Assembly (NCBI GenBank): GCA_019243635.1
Contig: JAFAUB010000022.1
Span: 1 to 64,000, forward strand
From: Pseudonocardiales bacterium
Lineage (GTDB): Bacteria; Actinomycetota; Actinomycetes; Mycobacteriales; Pseudonocardiaceae
Direction of reading: 5' to 3'
Length of the DNA: 64,000 nucleotides
A model generated the notes under the pieces. The model searched no databases. It worked only from the letters and a program-made list of their open reading frames with translations, and was not told where the DNA came from. Both the position numbers and the translations under genes were made by a program. The first letter of the stretch is position 1, and each line of letters begins with the position of its first letter. Of the stretch, positions 41,364-49,282 are shown one piece after another.

Positions 41364-41400
41364 GCCTCGCCCCGCCCCTCAGTTGGGGGCGGGGCGAGGC
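41364..41400 (+). terminator. 15-bp GC-rich stem-loop after the holin/DUF3618 operon
   Basis: GCCTCGCCCCGCCCC at 41364-41378 pairs with 41386-41400 around a seven-base loop, starting 17 bases after the DUF3618 stop. It is a strong intrinsic terminator by stem strength although no T-run follows. It may also serve the minus-strand gene ending at 41430. Confidence 0.85.
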
Positions 41401-41429
41401 CGCATGAAACGCGTCAGGCAGGAGATACC

Positions 41430-41837
41430 TCAGCTACCCTGGTCGCCCGAGTGCATAGCAGGGCTTCCAGCGTCGACGTTCTCCTCACGAGAAATACCGG
41501 TGTCCAGCCGCTCCGAACGGTGCGATGCCTCCGACATCCCGTGCCCCAGTTCTTCTCCTGACGTAGTAGGCGTCTCTCCGACGCCGTGTGGGCCCGAGGG
41601 TGCCATGTCGGTGTCGGACACACCTCCGCGCTCAGCTTCCGAGACCTCCCGCGGACCGGCTTGCGAGCCCGCGCCGCCCCGTTCGCTCACCAACTGGTCA
41701 TGATCTTTGCCAGTCGTCTGACGGTCCTCATATGGAGGCAGTTCGCGGTCGCCACCGGGCTCCTGCTCGCCCCCGGAGTGGACGTTCGGCTCCCGTGGAT
41801 AGGGCGGCTGCGCAACTCCCTGGCCTTGCTCAGTCAT
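41430..41837 (-). CDS. Disordered hydrophilic protein of unknown function
   Basis: This 135-residue product is almost free of hydrophobic stretches and rich in Gly, Glu, Ser, Pro and Asp (for example GGEQEPGGDRELPPYEDRQT). It is probably intrinsically disordered. Two adjacent ATGs are possible; AAGGAG six bases before the one at 41837 favours it. Such proteins in actinomycetes are often stress- or desiccation-related, but nothing in the sequence shows this. Confidence 0.65.
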   Translation of the reverse strand: MTEQGQGVAQPPYPREPNVHSGGEQEPGGDRELPPYEDRQTTGKDHDQLVSERGGAGSQAGPREVSEAERGGVSDTDMAPSGPHGVGETPTTSGEELGHGMSEASHRSERLDTGISREENVDAGSPAMHSGDQGS

Positions 41838-42011
41838 CATTGGCTCCTTCCATCGACACTGGTGGATGTCGAAGCCGCCGGTCGACTTCGCCCTGCCCAC
41901 TACAGTGGCTCGATCTGGTGGGTAGCAGAGGGTTACCCGACCGGCGCCTGTGGCAAACCTCACCCTACCGGCAGCCGCTCGGCTGTGATAGCTGTGGATC
42001 AGCGCTTCACT

Positions 42012-42416
42012 CTACGAAGCAGATCGTTGGGTGAGCGCGGCCGCCGGGACCAGCTGGTCGTCCAAGGTCAGTCGAACGTCGCCGGCGCCGTCGCTGAGGG
42101 GGACCCACACCACGCCGTACCACTCGCCTCGTGAGCCCCGCACCCAGCGCTTCAACATGCCGGGAACGCGGCCGGTGAGAGCGAGACCGTCGGCGACGAC
42201 CCGCCGACGGTGACCGGTCGGCAGCGGGAACACCACGTCGAGGTCTATCCACACCGCTCGGGCGCGCACCACGTGGCCACCGGTGATGCCCTCACCGCCA
42301 TGGGCGCCGATCCACCCGAGCGTCACGCCCCTGCTCCCTAGGTCGACTCGTCGGGGCCGAGCGCGGGGGAGCGCGCCTACGTCACTCAGTATGTTCCGCC
42401 GAACGCGGTGCGGCAA
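42012..42416 (-). CDS. Conserved-looking hypothetical protein
   Basis: This protein is up to 134 residues long. From about residue 28 it reads as a compact beta-rich domain: GVTLGWIGAHGGEGITGGHV, VWIDLDVVFPLPTGHRRRVV, ADGLALTGRVPGMLKRWVRG and a C-terminal RLTLDDQLVPAAAL. The pattern resembles uncharacterised actinobacterial proteins but I cannot attach a function. It begins after, and could be co-transcribed with, the ROK kinase, six bases downstream of that stop. The start codon is uncertain because the first 27 residues are low in pattern. Confidence 0.6.
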   Translation of the reverse strand: MPHRVRRNILSDVGALPRARPRRVDLGSRGVTLGWIGAHGGEGITGGHVVRARAVWIDLDVVFPLPTGHRRRVVADGLALTGRVPGMLKRWVRGSRGEWYGVVWVPLSDGAGDVRLTLDDQLVPAAALTQRSAS

Positions 42417-42422
42417 GCATGC

Positions 42423-43418
42423 CTACGACGTGCGCCGGGCCAGGTCGGCGGCGCCGACGAGGCCGGCCTCGGCGCCCAGTTCCGCGATCCGTAGCTCGGC
42501 CATCGGCCGGTACCTGCGGCCGGTCAAGGATGCGGCGAAGGCAGCCGACGCGGGAGCGCGCAGCACGTCGCCGGCCGCGGACACGCCGCCACCGATGACG
42601 AACAGGGCAGGGTCCAGGATCGCGGCCAGCCCGCCCAGCCCCCGCCCCAGCCACACCCCGACCACCTCGAAGCACCGCAACGCCGCCACGTCGCCGGACT
42701 GAGCGGCCTGGGTGACCATCTCGCCGGTGATGTTCTCGGGCCGGCCGCCGGCGAGCCGCAACAGTTCCCCGGCCATGCCGGGCGAGATGCGAACCAGCTT
42801 GTGGGCCTCCCGCACGAGCGCCCGACCGCTGGCGTACTGCTCCCAGCAGCCCCGTAAACCACATCCGCAGCGCCGCCCGCCCGGGACGACGGTAAGGTGG
42901 CCGATCTCTGCGGCCGCGCCGAACTGACCGCGCAGCAGCTGCCCGTTCACCACGATGCCGCCCCCGATGCCGGTTCCCACCGTGACGGCCACCACGTGGT
43001 CAGCGCCGCGACCAGCGCCGAAGCGGACCTCCGCCCACGCCGCGGCGTTAGCGTCGTTCTCGACCACCACCGGCAGCCCCAGCCGGTGCTGAAGCGACGC
43101 CTGTAGCGGCTCGTCGCGCCAGGCCAGGTTCGGTGCGAACATCACCGTTGACCGCCGCGCGTCGATGAAGCCGGCCGCCCCGATACCGACCGCCTCGACG
43201 TCGTACTTGCTGGTGAGCTCGCCGACTGCGGCGGCGACTGCGTTCTCGATCCGCGACACGTCCTCGGCGGGCGTGCCCCGGTGTGTGGTGGCGACGATCG
43301 TGCCGCGCTCGTCGACGACACCGGCCGCGACCTTCGTGCCACCGATGTCCACACCGATGGTCAGGGCTCCCCGCGTCACGGTTCCCACTGTCACGGTTCC
43401 CCCGGTCGACTCCAGCAT
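42423..43418 (-). CDS. ROK family glucokinase-like sugar kinase
   Basis: This is a 331-residue ROK kinase (phosphorylates glucose or a related sugar with ATP). The phosphate loop TIGVDIGGTKVAAGVVDERG, the sugar-binding ENDANAAAWAE and GTGIGGGIVVNG, the EIGH motif and the zinc-binding CGCGLRGCWEQYAS are present. No DNA-binding domain precedes it, so it is an enzyme rather than a ROK repressor. The ATG at 43418 is favoured; GTG starts up to 13 codons later fit the family N-terminus better. It follows the monooxygenase closely and may share its transcript, although its role there is not obvious. Confidence 0.92.
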   Translation of the reverse strand: MLESTGGTVTVGTVTRGALTIGVDIGGTKVAAGVVDERGTIVATTHRGTPAEDVSRIENAVAAAVGELTSKYDVEAVGIGAAGFIDARRSTVMFAPNLAWRDEPLQASLQHRLGLPVVVENDANAAAWAEVRFGAGRGADHVVAVTVGTGIGGGIVVNGQLLRGQFGAAAEIGHLTVVPGGRRCGCGLRGCWEQYASGRALVREAHKLVRISPGMAGELLRLAGGRPENITGEMVTQAAQSGDVAALRCFEVVGVWLGRGLGGLAAILDPALFVIGGGVSAAGDVLRAPASAAFAASLTGRRYRPMAELRIAELGAEAGLVGAADLARRTS

Positions 43419-43463
43419 GGAGTCCGCCGCACTGGTCCGGCCAGGCGCCGCGCGAACCACTGC

Positions 43464-44759
43464 CTATCGCGTAGCGCGCGTGGCGGGTCGGCGATGCGCG
43501 ACCCGGGCACCGTCATGAGTCTCCGCCGGTCCCCCTTGCCCCGGTTCTTCTCGGCCCGGTTCTCCGCGGCCCGGTTCTCCGCGACGCAGTGCGAGGTACC
43601 GCCGCCGGGCGGTGTGGAACCCCCGCATCGCGGTGCGGACGGTGGGGATCTGGGTGGCGAGGTGCATCTGGTAGCGCCATGGTGGCTGGGCTCCTTGGCG
43701 CGCCGCCATGGAGTAGGCGAAGGCCACCGCGTCCTCCCGGCTGAGGTAGCGGTCAGCGCGCTCGAACCACGCCATGCTGGTGCGTGCTCCGGCCTGGATC
43801 GGCCGCAGCGCCGCGCGGCCTCGCCGGTCATAGTCCGCCAGCGCGGTGGCAGTCTCGTCGTGTTGGTAGAGGCTCTGGGCGAGCATGACCGCGTCGATCA
43901 TCGCTAGCCTGGTGCCGGACCCGAGGGTGAAATGGGTGGTGTGGGCGGCGTCGCCGGCGAGTACCAGGTTGCCGTGGCACCAGGTGTTGTTGGTCACCTG
44001 GGTGAAGCGCAGCCACCGCGCTGGCTCGCCGCGGGACTGGCTGATCAGCGAGTGGCCATCGAGGGCATGGTCGAAGATCTTCTCCAGTAGCTGGACGCCG
44101 TCCTCGCTGCTGAGGGAGTCGAACCCGAGTGTCTCCCAGGTCTGCTGGGCGCATTCCACGATGCAGGTGCTGGTCCCGGCGGACGAGGGGTAGGCGTGGA
44201 ACCAGATCCACCCGGCTGAGGTCTGCTCGAAGGCGAAGGTGAAGCTGTCGAAGACCTTGTCGGTGCCCAGCCACAGGTAGGGGTTCCCGCCGACGTCCAC
44301 CCGGGAGCCGAAGTCCTCGCTGTGGCGGGTCCGCATCCGGCTGTTGGCGCCGTCGCAGATCACCACGAGGTCGGCGTCGGCCAGCGTGGAGAGGTCATCG
44401 ACCTCGTGGCGGTACTGGATGTCGATCCCGAGCTCGGTGGCTCGCTGACCGAGGATGTCGAGCAGGGTCGCGCGGCCCACGCTGAAGCCGTACCCGGGCA
44501 GGTAAGCGGTCTGCTCGCTGCGCAGGATCACCTGTTGTTCCTGCCACAGCACAGATTCCGCGCGTATTGCCCGAGCGCTCTCCGGGTCGTTGCGGAACAA
44601 GATGTCGAGTAGGTCGTCCCAATACACCACGCCCCAGCCGTAGGTGGCTCCGGGGGGATCCCGTTCGATGACGGTGATGTCGTGGCCCGCGTCGCGCCGT
44701 TTCGCCGAGATGGCGAAGTACAGTCCGGCCGGTCCGCCGCCGATGCACACGATTCTCAT
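43464..44759 (-). CDS. FAD-dependent monooxygenase (aromatic hydroxylase type), candidate RiPP-tailoring enzyme
   Basis: This 431-residue flavoprotein hydroxylase belongs to the group A type. The dinucleotide loop IVCIGGGPAGLYFAI is at residue 3 and the FAD-ribityl motif NLVLAGDAAHTTHFTLGSG near 280. The fold-specific GWGVVYWDDLLDILFRND resembles salicyloyl/anthraniloyl-CoA hydroxylases and related tryptophan-modifying enzymes. The C-terminal tail has a low-complexity GEPGR repeat that is probably dispensable. The ATG overlaps the ABC exporter stop (ATGA), so the two are one translational unit. With the Trp-rich peptide just upstream, hydroxylation of peptide aromatic residues is an attractive but unproven role. 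Confidence 0.9.
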   Translation of the reverse strand: MRIVCIGGGPAGLYFAISAKRRDAGHDITVIERDPPGATYGWGVVYWDDLLDILFRNDPESARAIRAESVLWQEQQVILRSEQTAYLPGYGFSVGRATLLDILGQRATELGIDIQYRHEVDDLSTLADADLVVICDGANSRMRTRHSEDFGSRVDVGGNPYLWLGTDKVFDSFTFAFEQTSAGWIWFHAYPSSAGTSTCIVECAQQTWETLGFDSLSSEDGVQLLEKIFDHALDGHSLISQSRGEPARWLRFTQVTNNTWCHGNLVLAGDAAHTTHFTLGSGTRLAMIDAVMLAQSLYQHDETATALADYDRRGRAALRPIQAGARTSMAWFERADRYLSREDAVAFAYSMAARQGAQPPWRYQMHLATQIPTVRTAMRGFHTARRRYLALRRGEPGRGEPGREEPGQGGPAETHDGARVAHRRPATRATR

Positions 44760-46615
44760 GTCACTGCTCCGTTCCCTACGGATGGGGTTGCTGTGCTGGC
44801 GCGTGTTGGGGGGTGGTGCAGATGGTAGAGGTGGGCGTACTGGTTGTTGTTGGTGAGGAGCTGGGTGTGGGTGCCGGTTTCGGTGATGCGGCCGTGGTCG
44901 AGGTAGATGATGTGGTCGGCGTCGGTGACGGTGAGCAGGTTGTGGGAGATGAGGATGGTGGTGCGTCCGGTGATCAGGCGGCGCAGCGGGGTGAGGATGC
45001 GGTCGCTGGTGTGGGCGTCGAGGCTGGTGGTGGGTTCGTCCAGGAGCAGGATGGGGGCATCGCGGATCATGGCGCGGGCGATGGCGATGCGTTGGCGTTG
45101 CCCCCCGGACAGCAGTCGGCCGCGTTGGCCGACCCGGGTGTCGTAGCCGTGGGGCAGGGCGGTGATGAACTCATGGGCCTCGGCGGCCTCGGCGGCGGCC
45201 ACCAGCTCGGCGGTGCCAGCCTGGGGGCGGCCGGCGGTGATGTTCTCGGCGATGGTGCCATCGAGCAGCAGGGTCTCCTGGAGCACGATGGCGATGTTGG
45301 CGCGCAGCTGGGCGGGGTCCAGTTCGCGCAGGTCGACGCCATCCAGGGTGATGCGGCCGGTGGTGGGGTCATAGAAGCGCAGCAGCAGCTTGAGCAGGGT
45401 GGTCTTGCCGGCGCCGCTGGCGCCGACGATGGCGGTGGTCTGCCCGGGCTCGGCGGTGAGGCTGAGACCGCTGAGGACCTCGGTGGTGGTGTCGGGGTAG
45501 GTGAAGCCGACCCCCTCCAGGCGCAGCCGCCCGCGCGCCCGACCCAACGGGCGCGGGTGCGCGGGCGCGCTGACCCGGGGCTGCTCATCGAGCAGCTCCA
45601 GGATCCGTTCTGCGGCCGCGACGGCGCCGAACATCGAGGTGGACAGCGCGCCCAGGCCCTGCACCGGCTGGTAGAGCTGGGCCAGGAACACCAGGAAGGC
45701 CAGCAGCCCACCCAGGGTGATACGCCCCGCGGTCAGCTCCCAGATCCCCACCCCCAGGATGGTCAGCACCCCCAGCACCTGGATCAGGTCGACCACCGGG
45801 GAGAACATCGCCCCCAGCCGGGTGGCGGCCAGCTCGGCGCGCACACTACCCAGGCTCTGCTCCGCGAACCGCTCCACCTCCGCGGCCTGGCGGCCGTAGG
45901 CCTGGATGAGGGCGACGTTACCCAGGCTCTCCTCCGCCACCACACTGATCGACCCCGCCCGACGACGGACCTCCCTGGAGGCGACCTTGATCCGACGGGC
46001 GAACACCCGCGCCGCGGCGGCGAACACCGGCACCGCCACCAACGACGCCAACGCCAGCCGCCAGTCCAGCACGAACACCACACCGCCGAACACCACGACC
46101 TTCACCACGTTGGCGACCAGCCCGACGATCCCGGAGAGCACCACCGTCTCGATCGCGGCCACATCCCCGGTCAACCGGGACAGGATGTCACCCAGCCGAC
46201 GACGGTCGAAAAAACCCACCGACAACGTATGCAGATGCTCGAACACCCTCGTGCGCAACCGGTGCAGGAAGTTCTCCCCCACCCACGCCCCCAGGTACTG
46301 CCCCGCGAAACCCAACCCCCCCACCACCAGAGTGATCCCCACGAACGCCCCCGCCACCGGCACGAACGCCGAGAAGTCCCGCGGCAGCAACACCCGGTCT
46401 ACCAACACCTTGAACAACAACACCGCCCCGGCATCCACCAGGGGGCTCACCACCACCAACACCAGACTCAGCCACAACCACCGCCACAACGGCCGCGCAT
46501 CAGGCGAGAACCGGCGAAACACCTCCCGCAGCCCCGCCGCCGGAGCCACTTCCACCAAACCCCCCACATCACCCCCCGGCCCCACACCCCCCGATGACCG
46601 CAGCACCCCCCACAC
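44756..46615 (-). CDS. ABC exporter (fused membrane and ATPase domains)
   Basis: This 619-residue type IV ABC half-transporter has six helices from about residue 45 to 330, then a nucleotide-binding domain with Walker A VGASGAGKTTL, signature LLSGGQRQRIAIARA, Walker B PILLLDEPT and H-loop ISHN. It has no C39 peptidase domain, so it does not cleave a leader. The GTG at 46615 is the longest start; its ribosome site is poor, and later GTGs in the Gly/Val-rich first 25 residues are possible. It overlaps the monooxygenase gene and lies downstream of the repeat peptide and a hairpin on the same strand, so it is the likely exporter of that peptide. Confidence 0.93.
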   Translation of the reverse strand: MWGVLRSSGGVGPGGDVGGLVEVAPAAGLREVFRRFSPDARPLWRWLWLSLVLVVVSPLVDAGAVLLFKVLVDRVLLPRDFSAFVPVAGAFVGITLVVGGLGFAGQYLGAWVGENFLHRLRTRVFEHLHTLSVGFFDRRRLGDILSRLTGDVAAIETVVLSGIVGLVANVVKVVVFGGVVFVLDWRLALASLVAVPVFAAAARVFARRIKVASREVRRRAGSISVVAEESLGNVALIQAYGRQAAEVERFAEQSLGSVRAELAATRLGAMFSPVVDLIQVLGVLTILGVGIWELTAGRITLGGLLAFLVFLAQLYQPVQGLGALSTSMFGAVAAAERILELLDEQPRVSAPAHPRPLGRARGRLRLEGVGFTYPDTTTEVLSGLSLTAEPGQTTAIVGASGAGKTTLLKLLLRFYDPTTGRITLDGVDLRELDPAQLRANIAIVLQETLLLDGTIAENITAGRPQAGTAELVAAAEAAEAHEFITALPHGYDTRVGQRGRLLSGGQRQRIAIARAMIRDAPILLLDEPTTSLDAHTSDRILTPLRRLITGRTTILISHNLLTVTDADHIIYLDHGRITETGTHTQLLTNNNQYAHLYHLHHPPTRASTATPSVGNGAVT

Positions 46616-46683
46616 AAGGCACCCACTCTCTTATCCAGTCAGCTGGCTCGTCAAGGCTAGCTGTCAGCTGGCTGAAGCTTGAC

Positions 46684-46731
46684 GTGGGCGGTGGCCTCCA
46701 CCCAGCGAACTGGGTGGAGGCCACCGCCCAC
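46684..46731 (-). terminator. Perfect 22-bp hairpin between repeat peptide and exporter
   Basis: Bases 46684-46705 are perfectly complementary to 46710-46731, leaving only a four-base CGAA loop (a stable GNRA-like closing context). The hairpin starts 17 bases after the peptide stop. No T-run follows on the minus strand, so it may terminate only partly, protect the peptide mRNA 3' end, or both. This placement is common where a precursor must be made in excess over its processing genes. Confidence 0.85.
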
Positions 46732-46748
46732 AACTATGGGGTGGCTAC

Positions 46749-46940
46749 TCAGCAGCCACCCCATCCACCCCATCCACTCGAGTATCCCCAGCCGCCCCAG
46801 TGGTGGCCGCCGCCCCAGCCACCCCAGTGGTGGCCGCCGCCCCAGCCACCCCAGCCGTGGCCGCCGCCCCAGCCACCCCAGCTGCTGTAGCCTTCCTTGT
46901 CGCGGTCGTAGCCGCTACGGAAGATTGTCGCGATCTTCAT
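46749..46940 (-). CDS. Trp/Gly/His-repeat peptide, candidate RiPP precursor
   Basis: This 63-residue peptide has a strong ribosome site (GGGAGAGG, just before the ATG at 46940). Residues 1-20 form a leader-like, charged segment (MKIATIFRSGYDRDKEGYSS). Residues 21-63 are four nine-residue units and a partial fifth: WGGWGGGHG, WGGWGGGHH, WGGWGGGHH, WGGWGYSSG, WGGWGGC. This gives ten Trp, five His and a single C-terminal Cys. The underlying DNA has a 27-bp periodicity with synonymous changes between units, so selection on protein is likely. It is followed by a perfect hairpin, an ABC exporter and a flavin monooxygenase, and preceded by an ECF sigma factor. I recognise no family. Alternatives are a metal-binding or self-assembling structural peptide. 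Confidence 0.8.
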   Translation of the reverse strand: MKIATIFRSGYDRDKEGYSSWGGWGGGHGWGGWGGGHHWGGWGGGHHWGGWGYSSGWGGWGGC

Positions 46941-47361
46941 TTCCTCTCCCTCTTCCTTTGTCAGGAACTCCTCTTCTCACGAGGACGTTAGTCGCGGCCC
47001 CACCGTCAGCGGTAAGCAGCCGACCAGGAGACCGGTAAGGTGTGCGACTTCGGCTTGCGGTTATCCTACAGTGACGGTCAGCCCCGGCGGTGCCGGGTCG
47101 CTCCGCGCCGACGACCCCTTAGTCATGGGAACCCCCTGCCCTCCGATGGCTGGCGACCCGCCTGGCTTCGCCCGACAGGCCCTCGGACGAGAGTTCCCCG
47201 GCCGGCCGGTCTGTCGTCATATGCCGCTACTATCGTAACCTTTTTGTTATCTCTTCGTCGACTCCTCGACTAATGAGAGTCTCGGCGCCGCTGCGCTGAT
47301 ACATCATGAACGGAAATCACCCGGTTGGCCGCTGCCGCGTAGCGTCGTGAGCCGCCGGGCC
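46941..47361. other. Long leader/promoter region upstream of the repeat peptide
   Basis: These 421 bases contain no convincing gene on either strand. An A/T-rich pocket at about 47218-47255 (TATCGTAACCTTTTTGTTAT on the plus strand) stands out from the GC-rich surroundings and is the best place for a promoter. Purine-rich sequence just above 46940 is the peptide's ribosome site. I could not identify an ECF-type -35/-10 pair with confidence. Confidence 0.45.
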
Positions 47362-48018
47362 TCATACCGCGCACCGGGTGTGGACGCGGCAGCGGTCGTC
47401 ATCGCTAGTCTGCCGCCCCAGCCCGTGTTCGGTGAGCCTGTCCCGAAGCTGCCGCAAGGCCCGGGCCCGGGTGGGCCCGATCGCACCGGGCGGGATTCCG
47501 GCGGTGCGAGCGACCTCCGCGTAAGGTCGGGGATGGTCGGTGAACAGCACTCGCAGCAGGGTCCGCTGGCGGGGTGACAACTCCTCGACGAGGCTCCACA
47601 GCGTCCGCGCGTCGTCAGCCTCGATGGCCCGCTGCTCTGGGCCCATCGACGGGTCGGCGACGGTGTCGGCCACCGTTTCGATGAGGTCCGAGGTGGGCTT
47701 CGGGTGGCGCAGGATGCGCAGGCACTCATGGCGAGCGGTGGTGACCAGCCATCCACCCAACCGTTCCGGCCACAGCACGCGGCGGGCGTTCTCGGCCAGC
47801 CGCAGCCACGTCGTCTGCACCGCGTCGAACGCGTCGGCGTCCTGTAGCCGAAACGACCGCACCGTCGCCGACACGAGCTTGTCGTACCGGTGCACCACTT
47901 CGTCCCAGGCCACCGGGTCACCGTCGCTCGCGCGTGCCAGCAGCTCGGCGACGTTACCCGCCGCGCCGACGCGGGTGTGGGTTTTCTCCGGGTTCGCGAT
48001 GGTGGCTGTCATTGGCAT
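47362..48018 (-). CDS. ECF-type RNA polymerase sigma factor
   Basis: This 218-residue sigma-70 family protein has region 2 (DEVVHRYDKLVSATVRSFRL, then DAFDAVQTTWLRLAENARR and GWLVTTARHECLRILR) and region 4 (LSPRQRTLLRVLFTDHPRPY, then EVARTAGIPPGAIGPTRARA), typical of SigE-like ECF factors. No anti-sigma gene adjoins. It is transcribed towards the repeat-peptide/ABC/monooxygenase genes, 421 bases away on the same strand, so it may control them; that link is inference from position. Confidence 0.93.
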   Translation of the reverse strand: MPMTATIANPEKTHTRVGAAGNVAELLARASDGDPVAWDEVVHRYDKLVSATVRSFRLQDADAFDAVQTTWLRLAENARRVLWPERLGGWLVTTARHECLRILRHPKPTSDLIETVADTVADPSMGPEQRAIEADDARTLWSLVEELSPRQRTLLRVLFTDHPRPYAEVARTAGIPPGAIGPTRARALRQLRDRLTEHGLGRQTSDDDRCRVHTRCAV

Positions 48019-48040
48019 TGCGGTCCCCCTGCCGGTTGCT

Positions 48041-48223
48041 TCATCCGGCTACGTCGAGCTGATCGGATGAGCGGAGAGCTCGGACACAGCGAGCCATGCC
48101 CGTTGAGGTGACTTTCCCGTTGTTCAACTGTCTCGATTTGCCGTAGGCCGGATTGGTCCATGGTGCCACCGTGATGATGGCGCTGGTGTTACCGGCCTCG
48201 CTCCGGTGAATATCAGGGATCAC
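48041..48223 (-). CDS. Possible small ORF upstream of the ECF sigma gene
   Basis: This is a 60-codon ORF from GTG at 48223 with a protein-like composition (AGNTSAIITVAPWTNPAYGK) but ordinary, not GC-biased, third positions and no good ribosome site. It lies 22 bases before the sigma gene on the same strand. It could be a short co-transcribed peptide or chance. The remaining sequence up to 48448 holds nothing I can support beyond promoter space. Confidence 0.25.
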   Translation of the reverse strand: MIPDIHRSEAGNTSAIITVAPWTNPAYGKSRQLNNGKVTSTGMARCVRALRSSDQLDVAG

Positions 48224-48448
48224 CTTTGTCGTCGTTCGAGGTATGACCCCGCTTGCTGCATCTAAGGATGCCGGACCCTCGGGGGCGGGTCATCACCTTC
48301 ATGGATCATCTTCCGCATACCCCAGGTCATGCTGTCCCCCTACATCAGATGAGGTAGTCCGGGAGGGTTTCTACATCTCAGTCTGGGTCGACCTCGGCAT
48401 GCCGAAACCCGCGCCTTGCTTCCTGAATGGCCCTGGTCGGGTGACGGT

Positions 48449-49180
48449 TCAATGTTTGTGGATGTAAACGGTGACGTTCATGCCGGGCGCGAGGTCGAGG
48501 CCTTGGTGGTTCTCGATCCCGATCTTGACCGGGATGACCTGGGTGATCTTCTGGAAGTTGCCCTGGCTGTTGTTCTGCGGAAACAGGGAGAACTGTGAGG
48601 CGGCTCCTTGGGTGATCTCACGGACGCGGCCGGTGAGCCGGGCATGCGGATAGGCGTCGACGTACATGTCGACCGCCTGACCGATGTGGACCGATTTGAG
48701 GTCGGTTTCGTCGACGTTGGCGGTGACGTAGATCTTGGCCATGTTGTAGGCGACTGCGAGTTGGGTGCCGGCATTGACGAACGCACCCAGCAGACTGTCG
48801 TCCTCGGCCACGGTGCCGTCGGCCGGCGCGCGGATGCTCATGAGAGGTTGGGTGAACCCATTTTGAATCTTGATGCGGCCGACGACCTGGTCCTGGTGCA
48901 GCACGGCGCCCAGGGTGGCGCTCCAGTCCACGAGGGTGCCGCTGGCGGGTGCATTGATCTTGATCTTGTCACCGTCGACCAGGGCGTTGTCGGTGCTGAC
49001 GTAGTTGCGGGCGTTGATGAGGTAGCTTGTGGCGAAGCCGCCGGCGGCGACCAGGGCCAGGATCAGAAGCACGATCAGAGCGATGCGGGTGGAGCGTTTG
49101 AGCTTCCGCCCTCCAGGTGTAGTGGGCGCGGTGCCGTCGCCCTGGTCAGCTGTTTCGGATGGCGCCGTCATGGGTTCCAC
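48449..49180 (-). CDS. HlyD/EmrA-type membrane-fusion protein
   Basis: This 243-residue periplasmic-adaptor-like protein has one N-terminal membrane helix (RIALIVLLILALVAAGGFA), a split lipoyl domain (KINAPASGTLVDWSATLGAV and SIRAPADGTVAEDDSLLGAF), and a beta-barrel part (VDMYVDAYPHARLTGRVREI). It lacks a long coiled coil, as in Gram-positive members. GGGGAGG precedes the GTG at 49180; starts at 49171 or 49219 are alternatives. A 13-bp motif 51 bases upstream recurs before the MFS gene, so the two probably form one efflux system under TetR control. Confidence 0.9.
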   Translation of the reverse strand: MEPMTAPSETADQGDGTAPTTPGGRKLKRSTRIALIVLLILALVAAGGFATSYLINARNYVSTDNALVDGDKIKINAPASGTLVDWSATLGAVLHQDQVVGRIKIQNGFTQPLMSIRAPADGTVAEDDSLLGAFVNAGTQLAVAYNMAKIYVTANVDETDLKSVHIGQAVDMYVDAYPHARLTGRVREITQGAASQFSLFPQNNSQGNFQKITQVIPVKIGIENHQGLDLAPGMNVTVYIHKH

Positions 49181-49230
49181 GCTCACACCTCCCCGTCGAT
49201 GTGGTGGAGCCTCAGTCATAGACTACGCGC

Positions 49231-49243
49231 CGTACCCTAATCT
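49231..49243 (-). promoter_or_regulatory. Shared promoter/operator motif, copy 1 (efflux adaptor)
   Basis: On the minus strand this reads AGATTAGGGTACG, 51 bases upstream of the adaptor's preferred GTG start. It matches copy 2 before the MFS gene at 12 of 13 positions, in the same orientation and at a similar distance to its gene. It could be a TetR operator or a common -10 region (TAGGGT). Confidence 0.55.
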
Positions 49244-49282
49244 TGGGGAGCCTGGTCGCGCGAGCGGATTACCCGCCGAGAG

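Noticed and set aside
44813-46597. 594-codon plus-strand open frame opposite the ABC exporter
   Set aside because: The minus strand has every ABC motif. The plus frame is Gln/His/Gly-rich low complexity with no domain.
46679-47038. Plus-strand Pro/Ser-rich ORF opposite the repeat peptide
   Set aside because: It is the complement of the 27-bp repeats. The minus strand has the ribosome site, a leader-like start and same-strand neighbours.
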